Made by a program: the position numbers and the translations under genes. The notes beneath the pieces are model-generated. The model did not search any database. It saw nothing but the letters and a program-made list of their open reading frames with translations, and had not been told where the DNA came from. From Geosiphon pyriformis (taxonomy: Eukaryota > Glomeromycota > Glomeromycetes > Archaeosporales > Geosiphonaceae), in NCBI GenBank assembly GCA_016748015.1, contig JAAOMT010000531.1, positions 397,045 to 461,044 on the forward strand: a stretch of 64,000 nucleotides of DNA, written 5' to 3'. The first letter of the stretch is position 1. Each line of letters opens with the position of its first letter. This document shows, piece after piece, positions 10,300 through 23,793 of this stretch.

Positions 10300-11550
10300 T
10301 AAAGATTTTAATTTTGAGTTCTTTAAAATTTCTTTTATGTATTTATTTGATTCTAAAAACTGTGCGATTTCAGGACTTTGAGTTTTAAACTTTTCTGTTG
10401 AATTCATACAAATATTTCTAAGTTCTCATAGATTGTGGTAAACTTCTATGGCATTAGAACGATTCTTAAAATTAACATTACAACAATTTTCAATAATTTC
10501 GACATTACAAGATGGAATAAAATGAAAGGTAATTTCAGATCTAACATCGTTTAAAATATTCATTATAAGAAGGTGGCGATGAGAATGATCATGAAAAAAA
10601 GTCTTTCTTGTTTTTAATTCCCATAATAACATGACAAAAACTATAAATATTATTAGCTGTTGTAAACTTATCTGGTAAAATATATGGAATCACTTCATAT
10701 ATATTTTTCCTTTATGTCATTACCAGTTGTTTTTGTTGTTTTAAAATTATTTGTAAGTTGATATAATCCCAGATCACAAAAAATAACTCAATTATAGGAT
10801 GTTGTCCAAATGTAATTCACAATAAACTATATCAGAAGAATGAATTTGTAAAGTCCATTAGTTTTAAAATGTGTGATCTTTAAATTATTTAATCAAGTTG
10901 AAGAATAAAAATTTGTTGAAAAGTATTTTCGCATGTCTCCATGTTTGACAAACTTCATCACAATTCCATACATTTCAGAGATATTTCATAAAAATTAGTT
11001 TTTAATAAAAATTGTTTTTTAAACATTTAGCTAATAATACAATATAAAAAATTAAATAGATAATATAGAATAAAACTTTATTTAAATTCTTAATCACTTT
11101 ATAAATTATATTAAATCTTCTTCTAGCGATTTCCTTGATATTTGATAAACACTTCCATGGAATTTATTTATAAGAATTCAATTTGTTACTATATTCGCAA
11201 TAAACTGAATTCTTAATTATTTTATTAACTTTTTTATTGCCACTTAAAAGGTTTTTATAAAAATTTTCAAAAAAATAAACTGACATGTCATGCACTTATT
11301 ATTTTTATTGTTTTCAATACTTTTTTAATTCTTTTTATACTGATTGCAATTATAAGCATATGGACAAGTTTTTTTTAATTTCTTTAATTTTATAATGTAA
11401 TAAAAAACAAAAGATAAGTACAAAAAATAAAAAGTAAATAGACTATTATTCAAAGAAAGTTTTTAAAAGCTTTTATTAATAATAGATTTATAAAGTAATT
11501 TTTTTTGTGAAAGTTCACATTTATGTTTTTTCTCTATGCTCACATAATTT
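10300..11550 (-). pseudogene. Decayed copy of the neighbouring kinase gene
   Basis: On the minus strand this region follows the kinase at 6987-8894 segment by segment. Near 11520-11545 it matches the 5' start region (TTTATGTT..TTCTCTATG.TCACATA). Near 11150-11190 it matches the exon 1 part around the CTTCCATGGAAT word, near 10925-10965 the TTTCGCATGTCTCCATGTTTG block of exon 2, and near 10340-10365 the TATTTATTTGATTCTAAAAACTG block close to the end of the domain. A 68-codon open piece (10426-10632) still reads MLLWEL and an N-P-K-N-R-like motif altered to NFKNRSNA. Many stops and deletions; no functional kinase could be made. Same orientation as the parent, so a tandem duplication. Confidence 0.75.
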
Positions 11551-14500
11551 AACAATTAAATTATTAGAATCATGTATTATATTTAATCTTAAAAATGTTA
11601 AATTTTTATTTCTACAAATAATTATAAATATGTTTAACTATAAATAATTTTAAGTAATTATAGTATATAAAAAAGTTTTATTGTATTATTAATTAAATAA
11701 ACAGTTTAATTTCTTTATAGAACAACAAAAATAAAAACCAATTGTAAAAAAATTTTTGGTTAAAAATTAAATAAAGTAAATAAATATATAAACAACTTTG
11801 TACAATATTGTACAATTAATATTAGAAAAAATTGACCTCATATTTTATTATTATTTTGTTCTTAATTAAAAATAATTTTACATATTATATTGTAAAAATC
11901 AGTCAGATATATTCTTAATTCTTTAAATAGATTAACACCAATTGTAAATTAACTTTTCTGTTTTACTTTCTTGTTTTGTGTTTAATTCTCAATTTTTTTT
12001 TCTTAAAATGCCTAATTTTAATAGTTTAATTTATTTTTTTAATTGCTTATTATGTCTTTAAAAGTAACTAATATTGTTTAAATTATTAAAGCATTAAAAA
12101 ATAATTTAACGAAATTCATTTAATTAAAAAAGACTTTTTTAAGCTACAATATATTCAAGTTATTTTATCTTAAACTACTATTTTTAAATCACAACTTAAC
12201 TTATTTACAAAGTTTGATAATAATTGTTCCAAGTACCAAGATTTTATTAATCAGATTTGACTTTATTATTCAAATAACATTAGTTAAGTTGGGTTTATTG
12301 GTATGCTATTTACTTGTACAGTTTTTATTTGGTTTGTGTTATTAATTAAAAATCTTTTTCTATTGTTTTAAAATAGAGATAAAACCTTAGTTTTGGCCAA
12401 ACACTTGAATTATTTTTGATAAAATAATGCAATATTAATTAACTAATTTCATTTCTATTTGCATAATAATGGCAGAGTTATTTTGGAGTTTTTTATTTTT
12501 TTTAAAAAGCTATTCAATTTTAACGAGTTAATCTTATATTTAAAGTATATATATTTTATCCAGCTATTTTTGATATTGTATTCTTAATGCTATTTTTTAA
12601 AAAATTAATTCAATAATACAAAACAAAACAACCGAAAAAAATTAAAAATATGAAATTAGTATTCTATTAATAGCTATGATCAAAAACTATTGATTTAAAA
12701 TGTTGAGATTTTTAGCATTAGTTTTTAACATCTACTATGTTTAAGCAATTTAATAATAGATTAAATAGTAATAACAATAATTTGAATTTATAAATTTGTT
12801 ATTTAAAATGATAATTTTTATTTGAAATGATTTTAGCATTTTTTGTTTTTTATTAAATTTTATAAGCATTTTTTAGCAAGTTGTGTATGATTTTAAATAT
12901 CTTAATTTAATTCTTGAATTAAAAATTTTAATCCTCGGGCTAAACAAAGCAAAAAAATTGAGAAAATAGGAAATTGGGTTTATGAAATAACTTTTAACTT
13001 CACTGATAGATTTTCTTTGCTTAATGCAATTTTAGAACCTATAATTTTTATTTAACAAAAAATTAGGAAGGAATTTTTTACCTTTGTACTAAATGAAGTA
13101 ATGATTAAATAAATCATCTTGAATTAGAGAATGAAACGGTAAACTCATTAATGCGGCTAGTTTTTAAATTTCAAAATGAATATTCCTCAGTGACCTCATT
13201 AATCGCAAGTTGACGTTTTAAATCAACTTTGAGACTTTAATTTAGATCAAAGATTGGGAATTAGGTCAAAACCTTATAACAAAAAAAAAGTCCTACTTTG
13301 AACACGAAGAAGGCTTTTCTCTGTGTAAAATAAGCTCCAGAAACTTTTTCCCAGTGTTACTACTAGGCAACGAGGTGCACTTGATTTTTCTGGATTTTTT
13401 TTCTTGAAAATTTGATGGCCAAAACTTTATTGCTTTATGGTGTAAATAAATTGTAACAATATAAAAAATTAATTCTTACAGGTAAAAGAGGAATTTGCTC
13501 TTATTGTATTATTTAAAAGGGCGTATACCACATTCCTCAAACATTCAAAAATATGAAATTGGAATCTTTTAATTCATTCTAGAAATCGATAATCATTTTG
13601 TGTAAGATGAGGAATATATCGAATTTCCGTGATGGTAAGGAGCAGTTTTAGTACATGTAAATTTTATAGACAGGGCTATTGGCTATTACTTGATATATAA
13701 AAACCAAATGGGCTACCAAAACCATTGGATGTAAAGTTATTCCGCCCATAGGTTTAGCTGGAATGTACTCTAACTTTCTCGAAGGCTATAATGATGAAAT
13801 TCGTGAGATGAAATTTTTCTGAAATTTTTCAACAACCCCAAAAATTTTTCCAATGTGTTCATGGGAAAGATAGAACAAGTTTTATAATTAGTACGGTCTT
13901 TTGATTTCTTGGGACCATTTTAATTTTATCCATTCTCATTTTATTGAATTCTTGACCTGTTGTCACTTTGTGGAGTAGAAGAAAAAATTATTGTTCAAGA
14001 CTATATCACATCGCAGGAAAACCTGCATTTCTGGGGTACACAGATTGTTAAAGATATGGGAAAAATTAGGTTTATCTAAAGATTTTGCAATGGCCAAACC
14101 TGAAAGGATGGATAAAATATTGATGAATTTAAAAATAAAAAATACGGTGGATTTTCATTTCAGAAACAAAAATTGTTGAAAAATGAACTTTGTAAATAAG
14201 AATTTTTTATCATGATTAAATAATTATTATATTGATTTTACTCTGAGTGAAATAATTTAACCCCTTTATCAAGTTCAATAAATAAATGGTTGAAAATCTT
14301 TTTGCTAACTATTTTGGAAATATCTCTAGAGTTAAAGGGGAGAAATTAAATTTAATTTCTGACTAATAAATTCGATTGAATTTATAAAATCTTTCATAGA
14401 ACTTTAATTGATTATATAACATACTACTGATATTTAGTTTTTAAGGAGTTTTATTTTGAAAGGTTCACTAGATATGGGCGTCACGCGATTCTTAGGTATT

Positions 14501-14882
14501 ACTCGCTGTAGGTGTACATAAATAAATAAATCTTTGACTTATCCCAAAAAAAGGAAAGACTATCCATAAAGATCTTTTTCCAGCATAAGTTTTTTGTTTT
14601 GTTTTCCAAGGAGCAAAAATGAAATTTTTACTAAAAAAAAGATTCAATATATAACATATTGGTAAAATCTTTTTGCTTTTAAATAAAATTTAAAATGACA
14701 AAAACAATTATTTTTTAATCGAAGAAAAAGGGAATTGGTTTTTTATTAATTGATTTTATTTTTTTAGTTAATATATTCTAATGAGGTTAGTTGAAGTTCA
14801 TAGCGAGATAAAAAATCAGGAGCCAAATTTTAAACACTAGCCTTTTTTTAAATTATTAAATTGATAGTTTTTTAGTAGTTTA

Positions 14883-14927
<45 letters not shown>

Positions 14928-17640
14928 CTTATATTCAATTGTTAAATTAATAATTGTTTAATAGCAACAAGTGTGAGCCATTTATAAGTTAACTAAATAG
15001 AATTATTTGATAAAGGGAGGAAAAAAAGTGTTATTTGGTTGTTAAAAAAAAAATCAATTGAGATTTATATTTAGCAAATTAAATCAATATATTAAGAATA
15101 AATATTTCCTCAGATAGAGAGGTGAATGGAATTTTTCCCATAATTGTAAAAATAGTCTTAATAGATAATTTTGATTTTCATGTGTGAATGTACAAATTGA
15201 TGTCATTAAACTAATATATAAATAATTTTATAGTAAATTAAATCGATCAACTAAAAATGAAATATTTCTTATATACATGTATTGTAAAGTATCATGTATA
15301 TTGTGTTTAAACTGTTTAATTAATTTAATATAGGATTATAAAAATATCGGATTCCGCAATAAACTTAATTTAATATTGATAATTAAATCAAGATCGTAAA
15401 ATCTGATTTATTTAAAGGTTAGCAGCATTATTATAAAAGTTAAAGGTTTTTTTTAAAATTTGATCCGAATGAAATTTTTTTAAAATTAAATTATTTTGTA
15501 AATATAAATATGTGGTTTCTATTATTTGTTTTGAAGTTCATTTAACCGATAACCTTTTATTAGTTGGTTACAACGATTTTATTAATTTAAGCGGTAAGAA
15601 GTTTTAATAATAGATGTTATAATAGAATAATCAATATTAAAATAATTATTTTGTTTATTTCATTTTTAAGATCTAGACGAGAAATATTTTTAAAGAATCA
15701 TGAATTGAGATAACAAAATAAGCGATCAATGAAAGAAAGTAGAAAATTTATCTCTAGAATTCAAAATAAAGACAAAAAAAAATTAAAATAGTGTTACTGT
15801 TAAAAAAAAAGCCTTTTCTTTTTGTGAATTGAAAAGTGAGAGGTGAATAAATATATCGATCTTAAAAATAAGTTCGGCAAAAATCAAAACCAAAGTTTCT
15901 TCTAAATACCTTTCTAAGTCGAGTTAGACCAAATGATCAGGATCGATTTCTCGATTTAAAAGACTTAATTTAAGATTGAAAGTCTAATTTGATTCTCACC
16001 AGAAAATCTTTTGCCTTATACATCGTGATTCTCGTTGATTGTGCTTAGGATTAATCAAAATCGTTATTATTACGAAATTGTCGTTGTTACCCAATATCGT
16101 CGTTATTAGTAATATTATCGTCATTGTCACTGTCGCTATTATAAATTTTATTTCAAATAATTTACTTTTGAAATTAAAGAGTTTTTTAATATTTAATTAC
16201 AATCTTCCTGTTCAATATATTTATATATGGTATTTAACTCAATAATTGCATGGTATTTTGTTAAAATTACAAAATTTTCATAATATATATAAATTAAGTA
16301 TTAAATAGTACAAAAGAAAAAAAATTCTATACTTGTTCAAGTTATACATATTAAACTAATTTTGACAAAATTCCAAGCTTGTGCAGTAAAAAACATCCAT
16401 AATTATAAGTATTTTATATATTATAGTTTTATTATAAACAATTTTTTATATTGTGCTTAAAATGGAAAAATTAATATATATATTTATATTTATTTAAAAA
16501 TTAAAAAACTTACTTTGAATAAATAAATAATTCAAATATAAAAAACTACAACTTTATATTTTGATTTTTTTATCAGTAATAAAATATCTTAAAAAGGTAT
16601 TTAAAAGGTTCTAACTTTCAATAAAAAATTAATTTATCACAATTATATTTTCCAAATTCTATTTTAATAAAAAATCATAAAATAATTGACAAAATTGTGA
16701 TAAAATTATTTAAAAATACATTGTTTGCTTCTCCACTTTTTTTATTATAACACTTTTTGAAGTCAGATAATCATTCCTGAAATTTATAAAAATTATCATG
16801 CTCATAAGCTGCACAAGATATCTTCAGAAATTAAAAAATTTGCATAATTTGCCATAATTTTAATGATTTTTAATAGATAAAATTTGGATTTTCTTTTTCT
16901 TTTGAATTCAAATTTTTATAAAGAAACTCATTTTTTCTTTTCAAAATGTCATATATTATTAATTCTCTTATCTCAAATTGATTTGCTAATGTACTATTTA
17001 AAAGTTGTTGATTGACTTCTTTAATTTTCCAAAGTTTAATTGTGCCTTTGTTTTTGATTCTGTAATGAATCTATAATAGGTCGGATATGTAAAATCTTTT
17101 TTTAATATTTGATATATTGAGTTATTCTGTCATAGTGTTTTAATCATTAATAAATGTTTTCTTAAAACAAATCAAAAATTGATGCCTCAGTACGATTATC
17201 AAAAAAATTTAATTGTTTGCCAACTATAGTAAAAATTTTTCCGTTAAACCGAAGTTTAATGATCTTCGGTTTATACAATTACGGCTTAGAAAAAAACTTT
17301 TTTATTATAGTTAAATAAAAATTTCGCTTATGTAATTCTGGAATAATCGGAGTGACCATGTATACATTCCCGTGAAACTTTAGAAAAATTATTCGCAGAC
17401 CACACGAGGATTTTGAATTATGGGTATACAGCAATTTCCCAAATGCATCAATCGAAGTTTCCATTTCATTTTTTGGACGCATTGTCAATCAATTTATCCG
17501 GCAATACAAAAATATAATGTCATTTCTCATTCATCCCGGTTGATTTTTTATCCCGTCATTTTAACTTTCCATACATTTGAATTCAACCTTTAAACAAGAA
17601 ATTTAACAGTCGAATTCCATTATAAGGTTTGTTATTCCCG
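11551..17640. other. Long gene-poor AT-rich region
   Basis: About 6 kb of very AT-rich DNA with homopolymers and an (AAT)n tract. A short plus-strand reading near 13730-13810 (VIPPIGLAGMYSNFLEGYND) looks protein-like but I cannot assign it. Short open frames at 13991-14179, 16039-16245 and 17279-17488 have no recognisable domain and AT-driven composition. Confidence 0.5.
14884..14927. repeat. (AAT)n microsatellite
   Basis: About 15 consecutive AAT units. Confidence 0.95.
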
Positions 17641-17641
17641 G

Positions 17642-17768
17642 AGAGGCGGATGTTTTTAAATCCCTTTATAGTATAATTGAAAGAGGCGGATGTTTTTAAA
17701 TCCCTTTATTGTATAATTGATAGAGGTGGATGTTTTTAAATCCCTTTATTGTATAATTGATAGAGGCG
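17642..17768. repeat. 40-bp tandem repeat, three copies plus a partial fourth
   Basis: The word AGAGGCGGATG starts at 17642, 17682 and (as AGAGGTGGATG) 17722, with AGAGGCG again at 17762, a strict 40-bp period. Each unit continues TTTTTAAATCCCTTTAT.GTATAATTGA; copies differ at only a few bases, so the array is young. It lies about 1.1 kb upstream of the first ABC transporter gene. Confidence 0.95.
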
Positions 17769-18670
17769 TCGTTCCATCTGTAATTGATTTTTATGAATTG
17801 CAAGGGTTATTTTAATTTCATCCAAAGTTTATTTTGTGGAACTTGGCATCATTCGGTAAAATACGTAAAATTAAGCACGGGAAAAATTCTAACAAAATTT
17901 AGTTTTTGTTTTAAAATAACTAAATTAAATATTAACGAAAATAAGATTCTTATTTTATATTCATAATAAGAAATAAAGAATCAAGAATGGAACTTGGAAT
18001 TTTGACAGATTAATTTTAAAAAAATTATTAGTTTATTAAATTTTTGAATTAGATTAAACGAAACAAATATTATCAGATTGTTCATTTACTCTTAAAATCA
18101 TATCATTTCTTATCACAAAGTAGCTCAATAAAAATCCGAATTTTCAATTTGTCATAGCAGGCGTATTTGTGAGGTACCCTTTCTTTTAAACCTCCCTTTC
18201 TAAAAGAAAATAAAACAGAGTCAATCAATTAATCAATCAATCTCGATTTCAAAACTTTGTAAACATTAAATAGAATCTTTTATATTGTTTGTTGCTGTCG
18301 ATGATAAAGCTAGCTGTTTCCGATTAAAACTTGGCGGCTCGACTACTATAATAATTCGTTGTTTACAATGTGGATTAGTAACAGTAGATTAGATCCCTTG
18401 TAAATCAACAATTCTCAAATTTATTCACCAAAAAAAAACTTCCCCCCCCCCCCCAAAGCAATTTATCCGATATTGTCTCGAGTTGATTTACTAGATCGGT
18501 TAAACGCTTCCCCGCTATTACGAAATTGCATCATCCATGTTTCCACATAGATTTATTCTTAGTCAGGAGCTGCGGTAAATTTGCAGGCCGTCCGGTTGAA
18601 TTTGTTGTACGAAGATCAAATTGCAGAACAAGTGTCTACTCTTGTACGCCGTGCGCGTTATTTTTTTGGT
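17769..18670. other. Upstream region of the first ABC transporter
   Basis: No supported coding region. A run of 13 C (18442-18454) stands out in the otherwise AT-rich DNA; GC content is locally higher from about 18480 to 18660. Confidence 0.5.
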
Positions 18671-18680
18671 TATATAAAAG
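18671..18680 (+). promoter_or_regulatory. Candidate TATA box of the first ABC transporter
   Basis: TATATAAAAG, a near-perfect TATA box, lies 164 bp upstream of the proposed ATG at 18844. The transcription start is not visible from sequence. Confidence 0.5.
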
Positions 18681-18843
18681 GAACTTGAATTCAATTTTTA
18701 CATTGTCAATATCAGAAGGGTCTTTTTAGCATACAGCTTTTTTCTTTATTTAAAAGGGAATTTGAGGCTCTCTCCTCATTAATCCATGAAATTCTGAAAT
18801 CAACCATTTTCTTTAACAAAACTTTTAAATACGCAACAATCAA

Positions 18844-21800
18844 ATGGATCCAAATTACGATGATAAATCAGTGGAACATCCACAAACCACATTGGATTCA
18901 AATCTAGGCGAAGAAATAGATTACAGCATAGCAGACGCATTACCACCTCAACATCCAAAATCATCCGAAAACGACGACGATGACAATATTACATTACCAG
19001 CTGACGATTTCGTCGATGAAAAGAAAAACCTAAAAAAGACAATTTTACCAAAAAAGCCGAACCCCTTGGAGGAAGACAAAGTGTCCTTGCTTCAATTATT
19101 TCGATTCGCAAACCGAACTGATCGGTTACTAATCTTTCTGGGGACAGTGGGAGCCGCTGGAAATGGTTCTGCAGTTCCATTAATGACAATTATTTTCGCC
19201 AGCATTATTCAAGCGTTTCTCGACTTCAGTATCAATACTAGTATCAAGAATATAGATCGTCAAACGGCAAGAGATCAATTGAATAGTGATATTCGGAAAT
19301 ATTCATTGTTTTTTGTAGCCTTGGGTGTTGGTGTGTTTTTACTTGCTTATGCACAAATTTCATTTTGGATGCTTGCCGGTGAACGTCAGGCCAAGGTAAA
19401 AGAAAACTTCATCGAATTCTTGAACAAAATAGTAAAGCTTTTGATTTACAAAGTTAAATTCAATATTTTTTAACCATAAAAATATACACTCTTTTCCACA
19501 TTTCCAGAAAATTCGTCAATTATATTTTGCCGCCGTGTTGCGTCAAGATATTTCATGGTTTGATTCGGTTGCAACTGGAGATGTTATTTCACGTATTTCC
19601 AGCGATGTAACGGTGCTTCAAGATGGTATTTCTGAAAAAGTAGCTGGTATTATTCAATACCTTTGCACATTTATTACCGGCTTTATAATCGCTTTTACCA
19701 AAGGTATAGTTCGCCGGACTAGTTGATGCAAAAATATCTTTGTAAGTTCTATAATCTCTTATGTCTTTCTTTAGGATGGAAATTGGCATTGGTTTTATGT
19801 GCCATTTTTCCGCTACTTGCTGGTGCTGGTATATTTATGGCTAAAAGTCTTTCATCTTATGCGACCAAAGGTCAAGGTAAATGTCTTGCATTTTACATTA
19901 TATTTTTTCATATTCTATACCACTTCGACTCTGAATTGTACTAATGATACACCCTCCCCCTCTTAAATTTTCTCAAGACGCCTACGCTGAAGCTGGAACG
20001 GTCGTTGAACAAGTTTTTTCCAGTATTAAAACAATTGCTGCATTCGGTGGTCAACAACGTGAAGCTGATCGATATTTGAAAAAACTTGACGAATCTTACT
20101 CTATTGGCAAGAAACAAGGTCTTATCACTGGTGCTGGTGTTGGTTCGATCATGTTCATTATTTTTGCTACGTATGCATTAGCATTCTTTTATGGTGCAAA
20201 ATTGGTTGTAAATGGAGACTTGACTGGTGGACAAGTGGTCAATGTCTTTTTCGCCATCTTACTAGGAGGTGAGTTTAAATTTATATAAAAATAATTAAGA
20301 AATTTAAATTTCAAAAATTTGATTTTACTTTTTTGTTCTTTGAAAACTTTTAGCTTTCGCTCTTGGTAATGCCTCGCCAAACTTTGCTGCTGTCGGTAGT
20401 GCTTTAGGAGCAGCTGCCAAGCTATATGCTGTAATAGACCGTGTTCCGCAAATCGACGTTCAATCCGAACAAGGGACTAAAATTGATAAATCAAGCGTAC
20501 GTGGTCGTATTGAGTTCAAGGATATCAACTTCTATTATCCCTCGCGACCGAACGTTCAGGTTCTCAAAAATTTTAACTTGACCATCGAAGCTGGCGAAAC
20601 TGTTGCCTTGGTCGGCAGTTCTGGAAGCGGAAAATCGACTATAGTCGGCTTAATGGAACGATTCTACGATCCAGTCGAAGGGTCTATTATACTTGATGGT
20701 CAGAATACGAAACACATTAATATTAAATCTCTTCGAAAGAACATTGGTCTTGTTGGTCAAGAACCGGTTCTTTTCCCGGTTAGTATCAGGGAGAATATCG
20801 AATGGGGTGCGGTGATCGATGGATCAAAGCCTTCCTTGGACGAAATTATTGCCGCATGCAAAAAATCAAATGCACATACTTTTATCCAAGAATTGCCACA
20901 GAAATACGAAACAAATGTTGGTGAAAAAGGTGCTCTTTTATCTGGAGGTCAAAAACAAAGGTTTGTAAATATTTTGTTTTTCTAAAATTCTTTTGGCAAT
21001 ATAAATGTTTTACATGATTTCTTTTTTCAATTAGAATTGCTATTGCACGTGCATTAATCAAGGATCCAGCTATTTTACTTCTCGACGAAGCTACCTCGGC
21101 TTTGGATACAGAATCTGAAAGTCTGGTTCAAGATGCATTAGATGTTGCCTCTACAAATCGAACAACCATTGTAGTTGCACATCGATTATCAACTATCAAG
21201 GATGCCGATAAGATTGTTGTAATGGCAAAAGGTGAGATTGTGGAAATCGGCAAGCATGAGGAACTTATTGCCCGGCAAGGTTTATACTACAGTTTGGTGA
21301 AAGCTCAAGAGTTGAAAACTAAAGATCAAGAAGCTGGTAAACAAGATGACGAAGATTCAGCTGATGAAGAGGAAGGCGAAGTGAAAATTTCAATCGGACG
21401 ACAAGTAACACGAATGACCACTAAAGGCTCAAGTATCAAATCTATTCTTGATGTTCATACTCAGGAAGAAGAGGACTTTTCCAAAATGAAAACACCTTGG
21501 GGTCGTGTTATTAGATTGAGTAGACCCGAATATCCTTTGATTGCCATTGGTCTCTTTGGTAGTATTCTCATGGGCGTTATAATGCCTTTATTCTCGTTAA
21601 TTTATTCGACCATCTTGGAAGTATATTCGAAAACTGACGAGTAAGTAGTTTTTTATTTTTGAAAAATTCTAAAACTTTTATTCACCTTGAAATATTCTCG
21701 CGTATAATTAGTCCTGACGAACTGAAACGTAAAGCCAATTTTTGGGCCGGAATGTTTGCTATATTATCCGTTGTAGCATGGGTGGGCTATTTTTGTAAAA

Positions 21801-23793
21801 TCGCTTTCTTTGGTATGTATTTTTAGTTTATTTCTGATCAACTAATCAAATACATGTTTTTTAAATACTCATTTTTGGTCTATATATGTAGAAATGACTG
21901 CCAATCGTCTCACCAGACGTTTACGATTTATGACTTTCACATCTTTATTGAAACAAGAAATAGCATTTTTTGACGATGAAAGAAATGCCACCGGTGTTTT
22001 AACATCGAAGTTAGCAGTTGAAGGTGAATTTTTAGGGAAATCCAAATATTTTTATCATTTTAAGAAACTTCAAACAACTAACTGGATATTTTTTGAATCA
22101 CTTTCAGCCACTGAGGTCCAAGGATTAGTAGCGGTTTCTGGAACCATTGTTCAAATTATAGCCAGTATGACTGGAGGCCTGGTAAGAATAAATTTTCGAT
22201 TTTAAACAGGCCAAAAGTTAGAAGTTTCCTACTGACCTAAATCTCTTCATTTTGTCAAATTAGCTTATCGCTTTTATTAATGGTTGGAAATTGACAATTG
22301 TTGTCCTTGCGGCTGCTCCCGCTTTGGGATTTGCTTCCTACCTTGAGCTGAAATCACATGCTGGATTCGGGGCTAAAGTAAGTAAAACCAAAAATTATTG
22401 CTTTTTCCAAATAAAAACAATCTAATATTTCTTCCTACTACAGACATCAAAAGCATATGAAGATTCTGGTCAGATTGTGCAACAAAGTGTATCAAATATG
22501 CGCACTATCGCTGCATTGAGTCGTGAAGAAACTTTCAACCGACTCTACGAAGAATCAATCGCAGGACCTCATAAAATAGCTGTACGAGGAATTTTTGTTT
22601 CCTCAATCGGGTTCGGTTTATCTCAAGGTCTACAATTCTGCGTTTGGGCATTAGCATTCTGGTATGGTGGTAAATTATTAGGCGACGGGGAATACCAATT
22701 AAAAAAGATGTTGAATGTATTATTTGCTGTTATTTTCACGGCCCAGTCACTCGGTCAAATGAGGTAATGAATCAATTAATTAAAAAATGCGTAAACCGAT
22801 CTTTCATTGACTAATTTTAAATCTTTTTTTTAGCATGTTTGCCCCAAATACAGCCAAAGCAAAAATTGCAGCAATCTCAATCTTCAAACTGTTCGACCGA
22901 AAGTCATCCATCGATCCTACAGATACTGAAGGAAAAATTCGACCAGCTCCAGTGACGGGTGAATGCAGTATTGAGAAAGCATATTTCAATTATCCAGCAC
23001 GTCGGAATGTCAAAATTTTACGTGGCTTAGACGCAAATATTTTAGCCGGAAAACGTGTTGCAATTGTTGGTCCATCCGGTTGTGGTAAATCAACTGTTGT
23101 CGCTCTGTTATTGCGATACTATGACGTGGCTTCCGGTGAAGTAAATGCTGAACGAACAAATGTCAAAGATTGGAACGTGGAATACCTTCGCAGTAATATG
23201 GCATTAGTCGGTCAAGAACCTGTTCTTTTTGATTTAACGATTGGTGAAAATATCGCGTACGGAAAAGAAGGTTGCTCCCAAGAAGAAATTGAAGAAGCAG
23301 CAAAAAAAGCAAATATTCATAACTTTATAATGAGTTTACCGCTTCAGTATGATACGTCAGTTGGTGAAAAAGGAACACAATTGAGTGGTGGACAGAAACA
23401 GGTATGAAAAAAAATTATTTTTGGATATTATTGATTGCATTTGGAAACAAATTTTTTTATTAAATTTTCAAACCACCAAAATTTCAACCTTTTTAGCGTG
23501 TTGCGATCGCACGAGCTCTAATTCGAAACCCAAAACTTTTACTCTTGGATGAAGCAACATCGGCACTCGATTCTGAATCCGAGAAAGTTGTCCAAAATGC
23601 GTTAGATCGAGCCTCGAAGGGTCGTACTACAATTACAATCGCACATCGTTTATCAACGATACAAAATTCTGATCTGATATTAGTATTCCGAAAAGGAAAA
23701 GTTCAGGAGTCAGGTACACATTTAGAATTGATTTCTCAAAAAGGACTCTATCACGATTTGGTAACAAGGCAAAGGTTGATGAAAGAAACTTAA
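18844..23793 (+). CDS. ABCB/MDR-type full transporter (ABC-1), 13 exons
   Basis: Exons: 18844-19395, 19508-19703, 19775-19876, 19978-20268, 20354-20960, 21035-21640, 21712-21812, 21892-22023, 22108-22181, 22264-22377, 22444-22763, 22834-23401, 23497-23793. They sum to 1320 codons (1319 aa), the usual size for a P-glycoprotein-like TMD-NBD-TMD-NBD pump. NBD1: Walker [10 protein letters not shown] (about residue 467), Q-loop VGQEPVLF, signature LSGGQKQR, Walker [14 protein letters not shown]-loop [12 protein letters not shown]2: GPSGCGKST (about 1110), [37 protein letters not shown]. Both ATP sites look competent. The N-terminus is acidic and cytosolic; the linker is acidic. Likely a membrane ATP-driven exporter of hydrophobic compounds or peptides; the substrate cannot be told. 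Ends tail-to-tail with ABC-2. Confidence 0.92.

Noticed and set aside
16039-16245. 68-codon frame rich in Ile/Val
   Set aside because: Low complexity in AT-rich DNA; no start context or domain.
18526-18729. 67-codon frame upstream of ABC-1
   Set aside because: Spans the candidate TATA box and shows no domain; likely chance.
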